A stretch of 64,000 nucleotides of DNA from Alphaproteobacteria bacterium (GTDB lineage Bacteria > Pseudomonadota > Alphaproteobacteria > UBA8366 > Aestuariispiraceae), in the NCBI GenBank assembly GCA_033344895.1, contig JAWPMN010000001.1, forward strand, positions 2,097,501 to 2,161,500, written 5' to 3'. Below are positions 28,832 through 36,805 of this stretch, piece after piece. The position numbers and the translations under genes are program-made. Every line of letters begins with the position of its first letter. Position 1 is the stretch's first letter. The notes under the pieces were generated by a model. It did no database searches. It worked only from the letters and a program-made list of their open reading frames with translations, and was not told the origin of the DNA.

Positions 28832-28863
28832 GGCGACCGTTCCGATCCATCGGGACGGTCGCC
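28832..28863 (+). promoter_or_regulatory. Strong hairpin between the binding-protein gene and permease gene
   Basis: Arms 28832-28846 and 28849-28863 pair over 15 bp with one G-T wobble and a two-base centre. No U-tract follows. Such hairpins often stabilise the upstream mRNA and lower the downstream genes, giving excess binding protein over permease. Confidence 0.6.
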
Positions 28864-28949
28864 GACCCGGGTCGCGGGGTTCCGGGGGAAACACGGTGAC
28901 CGCGAATTTGTTTGAGAACAATCGTCGCTACTAGGGGAGGGCTGTCGCC

Positions 28950-29987
28950 ATGGACGCGATACTCCTACAGGTGCTCAACGGCCTCGACAAAGGGGCGGCC
29001 TATGCGCTGATCGCGCTGGGTCTGACGCTGATTTTCGGGACGCTGGGCGTCGTGAACTTCGCGCATGGCGCACTTTTCATGCTGGGCGCGTTCTGCGCCG
29101 TTACCATCAATCAGGCCCTGACCCTTGAAAAGGTTGTGCTCTCCGAGACCGAAACGACGGCCTGGGGCACACCGCTTGAGATCAGGACACCCTTTGCACA
29201 GGAATGGTTTGGCGATTTCGGCCTGACCATCATCGACTATTCCGTGCCGCTTTCGATCCTGATCGCCATTCCATTCATGCTGATGGTCGGCATCATCATG
29301 GAACGCGGACTGGTGCGCTTCTTCTACAAGCGCCCGCACGCGGAACAGATTCTGGTGACCTTCGGCCTTGCCATCGTGCTGCAGGAAATCGTCAAGGCGA
29401 TGTACGGCGCCAACCCGATCCAACAGGACGCCCCGTCCATCGTTCAGGGCGCGGCCGATATCGGCGCGCTGTTCGGTGATCCGGGTGCCCTGGTCTATCC
29501 GTGGTGGCGCATCGTCTATCTGCTGTTCTCCGGCGTCGTGATCGCGGGGGTCTTCGCATTCCTGCAATTTACGACATTCGGGATGGTCGTCCGGGCCGGC
29601 ATGGCCGACCGGGAGACAGTCGGACTGCTGGGCATCAACATCGACAGGCGTTTCACGATCGTCTTCGGGATCGCGGCGGTGGTCGCCGGTCTGGCCGGGG
29701 TCATGTACACCCCGATCCTGCCGCCTGACTACCATATCGGGATGGACTTCCTGGTGTTGTCCTTCGTCGTGGTCGTCGTCGGCGGCATGGGCAGTCTGCC
29801 CGGCGCCGTTGCGGCCGGCTTCCTGCTGGGCGTGCTTCAGTCCTTCGCGTCGATGACCGCCGTCCGGGATGTCCTGTCCAAGGTCGGCATCGTCGGCCTC
29901 GACCAGATCATCATTTACCTTGTCGCCATCATCGTGCTGCTGGTTCGTCCGCGCGGCCTGATGGGACGCAAGGGTGTGATGGAGTAA
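28950..29987 (+). CDS. Branched-chain-type ABC transporter permease (LivH family)
   Basis: A 345-residue LivH-family permease with about eight transmembrane helices. The family signature [17 protein letters not shown] is near the N-terminus, with a hydrophilic insert of about 40 residues (around 50-90) before the next helix, and the ending [17 protein letters not shown]. It forms the membrane channel with the LivM-like partner encoded five bases downstream. Confidence 0.9.
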   Translation: MDAILLQVLNGLDKGAAYALIALGLTLIFGTLGVVNFAHGALFMLGAFCAVTINQALTLEKVVLSETETTAWGTPLEIRTPFAQEWFGDFGLTIIDYSVPLSILIAIPFMLMVGIIMERGLVRFFYKRPHAEQILVTFGLAIVLQEIVKAMYGANPIQQDAPSIVQGAADIGALFGDPGALVYPWWRIVYLLFSGVVIAGVFAFLQFTTFGMVVRAGMADRETVGLLGINIDRRFTIVFGIAAVVAGLAGVMYTPILPPDYHIGMDFLVLSFVVVVVGGMGSLPGAVAAGFLLGVLQSFASMTAVRDVLSKVGIVGLDQIIIYLVAIIVLLVRPRGLMGRKGVME

Positions 29988-29992
29988 GGCCA

Positions 29993-31162
29993 ATGATGAA
30001 ATTCATTTCGCAATCTTCGGAAAAGGGCGATCTGGTCCTGATCGCACTCTTCGCCGTCGCGGTGTTCACCATGCCGCTGTGGCTCGCCCCCTTCGGCGCG
30101 AACTATCCCGACCTGATGCAGCGTTTCGCGATCTTCGGGATCTTCGCGACCGGTTTCAACATCCTGTTCGGGCTGACCGGTTACCTGTCCTTCGGACACG
30201 CCGCCTTCCTGGGTGTCGGATCCTATACCGCGGTCTGGACGTTCAAGCTTCTGGGCATGAACCCGATCCCGGCGCTGATCGCGTCGGTCATCGCGGCCGG
30301 GCTGTTCGCCCTGGTCATCGGGTTCATCAGCCTGCGCCGTTCGGGGATCTACTTCTCCATCCTGACGCTGGCCTTCGCCCAGATGTGCTACAACCTCGCC
30401 TATTCGGTGCTGACCCCGATCACCAACGGGGAGACCGGTCTGCGCGTCCTGAACGAAGATCCGCGCATCTTCGACGACAAGACGGTGGAGACCACGGGGC
30501 CGCTGATCTCGCATATCTTCGGGTTCCAGATGCAGGGCATGCCCGGCTTCTACTTCTGCGCCATTCTGCTGATCATCACGGTGTTCATTGCCATGCGGAT
30601 CTTCCGCTCGCCCTTCGGCATGATGCTGAAGGCGGTGAAGACCAACCAGAACCGCCTGAACTATACCGGGGTCAACACACGGCCCTACACGCTGGCGGCC
30701 TTCGTCATTTCGGGCATGTATGCCGGTTTGGCCGGGGCGCTGATGTGCGTCATCGACCCGCTGGCAGGGGCGGAGCGCATGCAGTGGACCGCCTCCGGGG
30801 AGGTCGTCCTGATGACCATCCTGGGCGGTGTCGGCACGATCATCGGCCCGATCATCGGGGCCGGCCTGATCAAATACTTCGAGAACATCTTCTCGGCGTT
30901 CAACGATCAGACGCTGGCGAACATCTTCAGCTTCCTGCCGGACGGCCTGATTGAGCCGGTCGTGTCGGTGACGTCGCTGTTCGTCGGTGAAGGCTGGCAC
31001 CTCAGCCTGGGCATCCTGTTCATGCTGATCGTCATCTTCCTGCCGGGCGGTGTGACGGAAGGTCTGTCAAGGATCGGCAAGCTGATCGCGCGCCGGACCG
31101 GTGTTGCGCCGAAGAAAGAAACCGAAGGCGGGCGTCATTCCTCGCCGGCGCCGGGAGAATAA
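29993..31162 (+). CDS. Branched-chain-type ABC transporter permease (LivM family)
   Basis: A 389-residue LivM-family permease with about eight helices. It carries the conserved [20 protein letters not shown], the [18 protein letters not shown] block and [18 protein letters not shown]-like C-terminal motif (here [18 protein letters not shown]). The short basic tail is cytoplasmic. Sits between the LivH-like and LivG-like genes, two bases before the latter. Confidence 0.9.
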   Translation: MMKFISQSSEKGDLVLIALFAVAVFTMPLWLAPFGANYPDLMQRFAIFGIFATGFNILFGLTGYLSFGHAAFLGVGSYTAVWTFKLLGMNPIPALIASVIAAGLFALVIGFISLRRSGIYFSILTLAFAQMCYNLAYSVLTPITNGETGLRVLNEDPRIFDDKTVETTGPLISHIFGFQMQGMPGFYFCAILLIITVFIAMRIFRSPFGMMLKAVKTNQNRLNYTGVNTRPYTLAAFVISGMYAGLAGALMCVIDPLAGAERMQWTASGEVVLMTILGGVGTIIGPIIGAGLIKYFENIFSAFNDQTLANIFSFLPDGLIEPVVSVTSLFVGEGWHLSLGILFMLIVIFLPGGVTEGLSRIGKLIARRTGVAPKKETEGGRHSSPAPGE

Positions 31163-31164
31163 CC

Positions 31165-31920
31165 ATGGGCATCTTGGAAGTCAGAGACGTCAACAAGAAC
31201 TTCGGCGGTCTCAAGGCGCTGAACAACGTCAACCTGGATGTGGAGGAAGGCTCCGTTCACGCGATCATCGGTCCGAACGGGGCCGGCAAGTCGACGCTGC
31301 TGAACTGCTTCGTCGGACGGCTGGATCCGGATACCGGGTCGGTGATGTTCAACGGCAAATCGCTGCTGGGCCTGAAACCGCACGAGATCAACCAGACCGG
31401 CGTGGTCCGGGTGTTCCAGACGCCGGAGATCTTCACCGATCTGTCGCTGCTGGAAAACGTCATGATCCCGGCCTTCGCCCGCCGCGACGGGGCGTTCCGC
31501 CTCAACCCGTTCCGCGATGTGGACCGGGAAGGCGAAATCCGGGACAAGGCGCTGCACATTCTGGAGGATGTCGGCCTGGCGGAGCAACGCAACAAGATCG
31601 CGTCAAGCATGTCGCGCGGCGACAAGCGGCGGCTGGAACTGGCGATGTGCCTGGTCCAGGATCCGGTGCTGCTGCTGCTCGACGAGCCGACGGCGGGGAT
31701 GAGCCGCGCCGACACCAACGCGACCATCGATCTGCTGAAGCGGATCGGCGAACGTGGCATCACCAAGATCGTGATCGAGCATGACATGCATGTCGTGTTC
31801 TCCCTGGCCGACCGGATTTCGGTGCTGGCCCAGGGGACGGTCATCGCTGAGGACGTGCCCGCGAACATCAAGGGCAATCCGAAAGTCCAGGAAGCCTATC
31901 TCGGAGGGGCGCATCTATGA
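31165..31920 (+). CDS. ABC transporter ATPase (LivG family)
   Basis: A 251-residue ATPase with Walker A GPNGAGKSTLL (36-46), Q-loop VFQTPEI, a Walker B of LLLLDEPTAGMS and the H-loop EHDMHVV. The signature motif, normally LSGGQ, reads MSRGDKRR, a divergence seen in some LivG relatives. It is coupled by ATGA to the partner ATPase gene. Confidence 0.92.
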   Translation: MGILEVRDVNKNFGGLKALNNVNLDVEEGSVHAIIGPNGAGKSTLLNCFVGRLDPDTGSVMFNGKSLLGLKPHEINQTGVVRVFQTPEIFTDLSLLENVMIPAFARRDGAFRLNPFRDVDREGEIRDKALHILEDVGLAEQRNKIASSMSRGDKRRLELAMCLVQDPVLLLLDEPTAGMSRADTNATIDLLKRIGERGITKIVIEHDMHVVFSLADRISVLAQGTVIAEDVPANIKGNPKVQEAYLGGAHL

Positions 31921-32687
31921 GCGACACGATGGAAAAACCCACCGCCCCCGGCGTTCAGGGTGTGCGCGGTCAGGGCGGCAACCACGCCTATTTCTCGTGC
32001 TGGGACCTGCATGCCTATTACGGCGAAAGCTACATCGTGCAGGGTGTCAGCTTCGATGTCCGCGAGGGCGAGATCCTGGCCCTGCTGGGCCGCAACGGCG
32101 CCGGCAAGACCTCGACGCTGCGGGCCATCGCCCGGGTCGATGATCCGGAACTGCGCCAGGGTGAAATCTGGCTCGATCATCAGCCGCTGCATGAGATGCG
32201 CGCCTATCAGGCTGCCCGGGTCGGGATCGGCATGGTGCCGGAAGACCGGCGGATCATTCAGGGGCTGACGGTGCAGGAGAACCTGCAGCTGGCCCAGATC
32301 GCGGAGCCGCGCGGCTGGTCGATCGAACGTCTGTACGATCTGTTTCCGCGCCTCGGGGAACGCCGCAACCAGGAAGGCGTGACCCTGTCCGGCGGGGAGC
32401 AGCAAATGCTGGCCGTCGCCCGCGCGCTGGCCCGGGACGTCAAGCTGCTGCTGCTGGACGAGCCGTATGAAGGCCTCGCCCCGGTCATCGTGCAGGAGAT
32501 CGAACGCACGCTGGAGGAGATCAAGAGCCACGGCATGACGACGATCATCGTCGAACAGAATGCCATCGCCGCGCTGCATCTGGCGGACCGGGCGATCATT
32601 CTGGACATGGGCCAGGTGGTGTTCGACGGGACGGCCCAGGACGTCCTGGACAATGCCGAACTGCGTCAGGAATACCTCGCGATCTGA
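31917..32687 (+). CDS. ABC transporter ATPase (LivF family)
   Basis: A 256-residue ATPase with Walker A GRNGAGKTSTL, signature LSGGEQQML and Walker B LLLDEPYEGLAP, ending in a switch histidine region (VEQNAIAALH). A non-homologous tail of about 20 residues precedes the ATPase domain (GVQGVRGQGGNHAYF). It is the last gene of the transporter operon and is followed by a strong terminator. Confidence 0.92.
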   Translation: MSDTMEKPTAPGVQGVRGQGGNHAYFSCWDLHAYYGESYIVQGVSFDVREGEILALLGRNGAGKTSTLRAIARVDDPELRQGEIWLDHQPLHEMRAYQAARVGIGMVPEDRRIIQGLTVQENLQLAQIAEPRGWSIERLYDLFPRLGERRNQEGVTLSGGEQQMLAVARALARDVKLLLLDEPYEGLAPVIVQEIERTLEEIKSHGMTTIIVEQNAIAALHLADRAIILDMGQVVFDGTAQDVLDNAELRQEYLAI

Positions 32688-32751
32688 TCGCGGAAGATGT
32701 GCCTGTGGTGCGGCGGTCGCGAACCGCCGTCGCCTCACAAACTTGCTGGCG

Positions 32752-32785
32752 ACCCGGGACGGATATCCGTCCCGGGTTTCTTTTT
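32752..32785 (+). terminator. Intrinsic terminator ending the ABC operon
   Basis: Perfect 11-bp stem ACCCGGGACGG/CCGTCCCGGGT (32752-32762, 32767-32777) with ATAT loop, then TTCTTTTTG. It separates the transporter from the pca genes. Confidence 0.93.
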
Positions 32786-32806
32786 GCCATCGCCCGGGCG
32801 GCAATG

Positions 32807-32834
32807 GTTCGAATTACGAACAATGTGTTCGGAT
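32807..32834 (+). promoter_or_regulatory. PobR/PcaU-type three-half-site operator upstream of pcaC
   Basis: Half-sites GTTCGA (32807-32812), ACGAAC (32816-32821, inverted) and GTTCGGAT (32827-32834) lie 80 bases before pcaC. Two of the three form a palindrome and the third is a direct repeat, the layout known for IclR regulators of protocatechuate and 4-hydroxybenzoate genes. A near-identical, reversed site occurs at 40444-40469. Confidence 0.65.
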
Positions 32835-32914
32835 ATCGGTGTTCTGTGGCCGGGAACAGGTGTTGAGCGCGGGAACGGTTTGAGCGTCGGACCCGGGCTG
32901 AGATATTCTGGGGC

Positions 32915-33319
32915 ATGGCTGAAAAACAGAAACCATCCGCGCGACACGAGACCGGCATGACGGTGCGGCGCTCCGTTCTGGGCGACGCCCATGTCGACCG
33001 GGCCGAGGCGGCGAAGACCGATTTCGACGCGCCCTTCCAGTCCTTCATCACCGAAGGCGCCTGGGGCACCGTCTGGGCCGGCGATCATTTCACCCGGCGC
33101 GAACGCAGCATCGTCACCCTGGCGCTGCTGGCCGCGCTGGGTCACGACGAGGAGGTGGCGATGCATGTCCGCGCCACGCGCAATACCGGGGCGACCCCGG
33201 AGGATCTGCGCGAGGTGATGATGCATGTCGCCGTCTATGCCGGGGTTCCCGCCGCCAACCGGGCGATTAAGATCGTCAAGCGGGAGCTCGCGGCCATGGC
33301 AGAGGAGGAGAGTGCGTAA
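32915..33319 (+). CDS. pcaC: 4-carboxymuconolactone decarboxylase
   Basis: Encodes 134 residues of the AhpD-like family: the conserved helical pattern GDHFTRRERSIVTLALLAAL, HDEEVAMHVRA and the VYAGVPAANRA block. The enzyme converts gamma-carboxymuconolactone to beta-ketoadipate enol-lactone in the protocatechuate branch. The gene precedes pcaH, with one base between stop and start. pcaB and pcaD are absent from the window. Confidence 0.9.
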   Translation: MAEKQKPSARHETGMTVRRSVLGDAHVDRAEAAKTDFDAPFQSFITEGAWGTVWAGDHFTRRERSIVTLALLAALGHDEEVAMHVRATRNTGATPEDLREVMMHVAVYAGVPAANRAIKIVKRELAAMAEEESA

Positions 33320-33320
33320 C

Positions 33321-34022
33321 ATGTCCGACACCTTGAGCCCGCGCGACTGGGCCAGCCATCCCGCCTATCGAGATGCCGGCTACAAGTCGACCGGCCTGCG
33401 CGGCCCGACCCAGCCGCTGGTTACCCTGCCGGCGGGGATCGGCGAATTGTCCGGCCCGCGTTTCGGCAAGGATTTCGTCTTCGGCGACGATGCCGACCTG
33501 ACCCGCAACGGCCGCGTCAACGGTGAGCCGCAGGGCGAGCGCATCATCGTGACCGGCCGCGTCACGGACGAGAACGGCCGTGCCGTGCCGAACACGCTGG
33601 TCGAGGTCTGGCAGGCCAATGCCGCCGGCCGCTATGTCCACAGCCGCGATCAGCATGACGCGCCGTTGGATCCGAATTTCCTGGGGGCCGGGCGCTGCGC
33701 CACCGATGCCGACGGCGTCTACCGCTTCCTGACCGTGAAGCCGGGCGCCTATCCCTGGCCCAATCATTTCAACGCCTGGCGTCCGAACCACATCCACCTG
33801 TCGCTGTTCGGGCCCAGCTTCGCCACGCGCCTGGTGACGCAGATGTATTTCCCCGGCGATCCGCTGCTCGACCTCGATCCGATCTTCAAGGCGACGCCGG
33901 AACCGGTGCGCGACCGCCTGGTCGCCGATTTCGACATCGAGGTGACCCAGGAGGCCTATGCCCTGGGCTACCGCTTCGACATCGTCCTGCGCGGCGGCGC
34001 GGCGACACCGATGGAGGGCTGA
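33321..34022 (+). CDS. pcaH: Protocatechuate 3,4-dioxygenase beta subunit
   Basis: Encodes 233 residues from ATG 33321. The intradiol dioxygenase signature runs through TLVEVWQANAAGRYVH and the ferric site YPWPNHFNAWRPNHIH (Tyr and two His ligands). It forms the catalytic complex with PcaG and cleaves protocatechuate between C3 and C4 to 3-carboxymuconate. It lies three bases before pcaG. Confidence 0.94.
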   Translation: MSDTLSPRDWASHPAYRDAGYKSTGLRGPTQPLVTLPAGIGELSGPRFGKDFVFGDDADLTRNGRVNGEPQGERIIVTGRVTDENGRAVPNTLVEVWQANAAGRYVHSRDQHDAPLDPNFLGAGRCATDADGVYRFLTVKPGAYPWPNHFNAWRPNHIHLSLFGPSFATRLVTQMYFPGDPLLDLDPIFKATPEPVRDRLVADFDIEVTQEAYALGYRFDIVLRGGAATPMEG

Positions 34023-34025
34023 GCC

Positions 34026-34616
34026 ATGACATCCGGAGGACAGACCCCTTCCCAGACCGTCGGCCCGTATTTCGCCTATGGCCTGACGCCGGAACAATAC
34101 GGCTATCCGCTGAAGAGCATCGCCCATCCCACGGTCGGCGGGCTGGACAGCGCCGGCGGCCCGCGCATCCTGGTCGAGGGCCGGGTGCTGGACGGCAACG
34201 GCGATCCGGTCGACGACGCCATGATCGAGATCTGGCAGGCCGATGCCCAGGGCCGCTATCCCGGCACCGACACGGCCGCCAACAGTGCCTTCACCGGCTT
34301 CGCGCGCTGCGGCACCGGCACCGACCGGGAAAGGCGCTTCATCTTCGAGACCGTCAAGCCGGGCGCGGCCGAGGACGGTCAGGCGCCGCATATCAACGTC
34401 ATCGTCTTCGCGCGCGGGCTTCTGTCCCATGCCTATACGCGGATCTATTTCGCGGACGAGGCGGCGGCCAATGAGGCCGACCCGGTCCTGGCCGCCGTGC
34501 CAGAGCCGCGGCGCGGCACCCTGATCGCGACGCGCCACGAGACCGATCGCGGCGTGGTCTACCGTTTCGACATTCACCTGCAGGGCGCGGCGGAAACCGT
34601 CTTCTTCGACGTCTGA
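34026..34616 (+). CDS. pcaG: Protocatechuate 3,4-dioxygenase alpha subunit
   Basis: A 196-residue structural partner of PcaH. It begins TPSQTVGPYFAYGL, typical of alpha subunits, and has DDAMIEIWQADAQGRYP and APHINVIVFARGL, but lacks the full set of Tyr-His iron ligands, as expected. Start at the ATG at 34026. Confidence 0.93.
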   Translation: MTSGGQTPSQTVGPYFAYGLTPEQYGYPLKSIAHPTVGGLDSAGGPRILVEGRVLDGNGDPVDDAMIEIWQADAQGRYPGTDTAANSAFTGFARCGTGTDRERRFIFETVKPGAAEDGQAPHINVIVFARGLLSHAYTRIYFADEAAANEADPVLAAVPEPRRGTLIATRHETDRGVVYRFDIHLQGAAETVFFDV

Positions 34617-34658
34617 CCCCCGCATGCAAAATCGCCCAACACTTCGAGGAACCGCCCC

Positions 34659-35486
34659 ATGAGCAGCACGCCGTGCATCATCACCGTCGCCATCACCGGC
34701 TCCGTCCCGAAGAAGGAGGACAATCCCGCCGTGCCGATCTCGGTCGCGGAGCAGATCGAATCCACCCAGGAGGCCTTCGAGGCCGGCGCCACCCTGGTCC
34801 ATGTCCATATGCGCAATGAGGAGGACCAGTCCGTCTCCTCCGACCCGGCGAAGTTCGACGCCTATCTGAAGGGCGTGCGCAAACACTGCCCCGGCATGAT
34901 CGTGCAGTTCTCGACCGGCGGGCGCGGTCGCGACCCGTCCTCGCGCGGCAGCATGATCCATCTGAAGCCGGACATGGCCTCGCTCGCCACCGGCTCGGTC
35001 AATTTCCCGTCCATGGTCTATGAGAACCACCCCGATTTGGTCCGCGACCTGGCCGCCGCGATGAAGCAGAACGGCGTGAAGCCGGAGATCGAGATCTTCG
35101 ACCTCGCCATGCTCTATGCCGCAAAGGACATGGTCGACCGCGGCGAGATCGAGGCCCCGGCCCATGTCCAGTTCGTCTCCGGCCTGAAAAACGCCCTGCC
35201 GGTCCGCCGCGAGGTGCTGGAATTCGAATTGAAGGAACTGCGCGAGCTGATGCCCGACGCCACCTGGACCGCCGCCGCCATCGGCCGCCACCAGCTCCAG
35301 ATGAACCACTGGGCCCTGGAACTCGGCGGCCATTGCCGCACCGGCCTGGAAGACAACATCAAATTCGACAAGGACCGCCTCGCCGCCAGCAACGCCGAAC
35401 TCGTCGCCCGCGTCGCGGATCTCTGCGGCAAGTACGACCGCCACCCGGCGAGCGTCGCGGAAGCGCGGGGAATTTTGGGGCTTTAG
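34659..35486 (+). CDS. BKACE-family beta-keto acid cleavage enzyme
   Basis: A 275-residue DUF849/BKACE protein with the zinc pair H48-x-H50 in VHVHMR, STGGRGR and the GLEDN motif. The family cleaves a beta-keto acid with acetyl-CoA to acetoacetate and a new acyl-CoA. Directly downstream of pcaCHG, its likely substrate is beta-ketoadipate, giving succinyl-CoA and acetoacetate in place of PcaIJ and PcaF; this is inferred from context. The gene is the last before the low-GC island. Confidence 0.88.
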   Translation: MSSTPCIITVAITGSVPKKEDNPAVPISVAEQIESTQEAFEAGATLVHVHMRNEEDQSVSSDPAKFDAYLKGVRKHCPGMIVQFSTGGRGRDPSSRGSMIHLKPDMASLATGSVNFPSMVYENHPDLVRDLAAAMKQNGVKPEIEIFDLAMLYAAKDMVDRGEIEAPAHVQFVSGLKNALPVRREVLEFELKELRELMPDATWTAAAIGRHQLQMNHWALELGGHCRTGLEDNIKFDKDRLAASNAELVARVADLCGKYDRHPASVAEARGILGL

Positions 35487-35517
35487 TGGCGGCTAAAGCT
35501 ACAACATGAGAATGTTG
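35480..35517 (+). other. Two tandem hairpins at the left edge of the low-GC island
   Basis: GCTTTAG/CTAAAGC (35480-35486, 35493-35499), overlapping the BKACE stop, then CAACAT/ATGTTG (35502-35507, 35512-35517). No U-tract. They may act as a weak terminator of the pca operon or mark an insertion edge. Confidence 0.4.
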
Positions 35518-35692
35518 AATCTAGCAGAAGATTCTTCGAATGACGTCTACCCTCGATCCAGGAGATAGTATATCCTTTGTTGCAATCCAAATTTTTTCGG
35601 AACTTTGGGCTGTCGTAGGCAGGTTGCATTAAGGCACAGTTAATCAGGGGGTAGCACCTCAATAGAGTTTACGCTGCCAGATTGGAACGGTT

Positions 35693-36805
35693 GTGTGGCG
35701 CGAGATGAGAAGAATAGTCCTCGGCAGCTTGCGTGACAGGGTAGAAGGGGAGATTGCGGAACATCAGCGAAAGAATTGGGCGCTTAGATCGTCACGATAT
35801 CCATTATGGACGCGTGTACTGAAGCTCCTTTACGGCGAGCGTAGTTTGTTTGGATTTTTGATTCCTTACGTCGGTATTGTGTCAATTATTGTTGTTTTGG
35901 AAGTTTTAATTTCAGATTGGTGGGGGATCCGAATTCCGGCGTGGAGCTACGATAGTACTATCTCTTCACTTCTGAAAGACGTAACGGGATATTTTCTTGG
36001 TGCACAGGCCGTAATGATCGGTCTTTTGTTTCCGATAGCAGTGGGGCTTGTTACCTTGATCGTTCAGCGTGAAGACGCCTCAAGCACCGTCTCGGATGTT
36101 CAAGTTTATTACAGTGAGACGCTAACATATCGTATCGGAGCCAGTGGTATTGCATTAGTAATGGTCCTCTCCACGCAACTCCTTTGGCCCGCACAGTTCA
36201 GTATTCACATGCTTGGATACGGAACGCCATCCGATTTATTTAAGATTGTTTTGACTTCAATACATCTTTTTTGGTTGATACTGAATTTCGCCGCGCTATG
36301 GCATTTTCTTCTGACAAGCCTCCGTTTTATGAGGCCTGTAGAACGTGCGTATTTGCGTCGTCGATTTGCAGCTTCGGTATCGATACCTAATGATCTGAGA
36401 GAAAGACTGTCTACAGCACTGTACTTGAACCTTAGCACATCCTTAGAAGGCGGCATTGCGAAGGAGCCTCCGGGCGGTACAGAGCCGACACTAATGTTTA
36501 GTCCAATTGCTGGAGAATGGGGGGTGGTGGAAGTCGCATCTCCAAATCTTGGAAGGAAGAAACTCATAGACGTTTGGACGAGGCCGCTTGGTTGGGCGGT
36601 TCGCAGGTGGTTGAAGCGCACTGGCGCGATAGTTGTGGATGAGCGTCATTCCATGCTTGGGCCCACTCTCATTTTTTGCCCGGAATTAGACCGCTCGTTA
36701 CCCGAAGGTGGGGTTATCTGTAGGCGCAATGGAGGCGCTTCTCTTAGCGAAGTCGAGAAATTCGTGATCCGACTTAGTTTTCGGTTCGGGCGTGCTTACC
36801 CATGA
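35693..36805 (+). CDS. Four-helix membrane protein of unknown family
   Basis: A 370-residue protein starting at GTG 35693 (GGAACGG upstream; ATG 35705 is an alternative). A basic, polar N-terminus is followed by four hydrophobic segments: about residues 52-73, 102-124, 150-168 and 187-210, the last rich in aromatic residues. The C-terminal 150 residues are soluble with RRRFAAS, PPGGTEPTLMF and LIFCPEL stretches. I recognise no domain. Codons are AT-richer than the flanks. The stop overlaps the next gene's start as ATGA, so both products are probably made in fixed ratio and act together; membrane placement of the partner is a reasonable guess. Confidence 0.8.
   Translation: MWREMRRIVLGSLRDRVEGEIAEHQRKNWALRSSRYPLWTRVLKLLYGERSLFGFLIPYVGIVSIIVVLEVLISDWWGIRIPAWSYDSTISSLLKDVTGYFLGAQAVMIGLLFPIAVGLVTLIVQREDASSTVSDVQVYYSETLTYRIGASGIALVMVLSTQLLWPAQFSIHMLGYGTPSDLFKIVLTSIHLFWLILNFAALWHFLLTSLRFMRPVERAYLRRRFAASVSIPNDLRERLSTALYLNLSTSLEGGIAKEPPGGTEPTLMFSPIAGEWGVVEVASPNLGRKKLIDVWTRPLGWAVRRWLKRTGAIVVDERHSMLGPTLIFCPELDRSLPEGGVICRRNGGASLSEVEKFVIRLSFRFGRAYP

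Noticed and set aside
33276-35444. A 722-codon minus-strand frame opposite pcaH, pcaG and BKACE
   Set aside because: It covers three well-supported genes and shows no recognisable domain; it is a codon-bias artefact.
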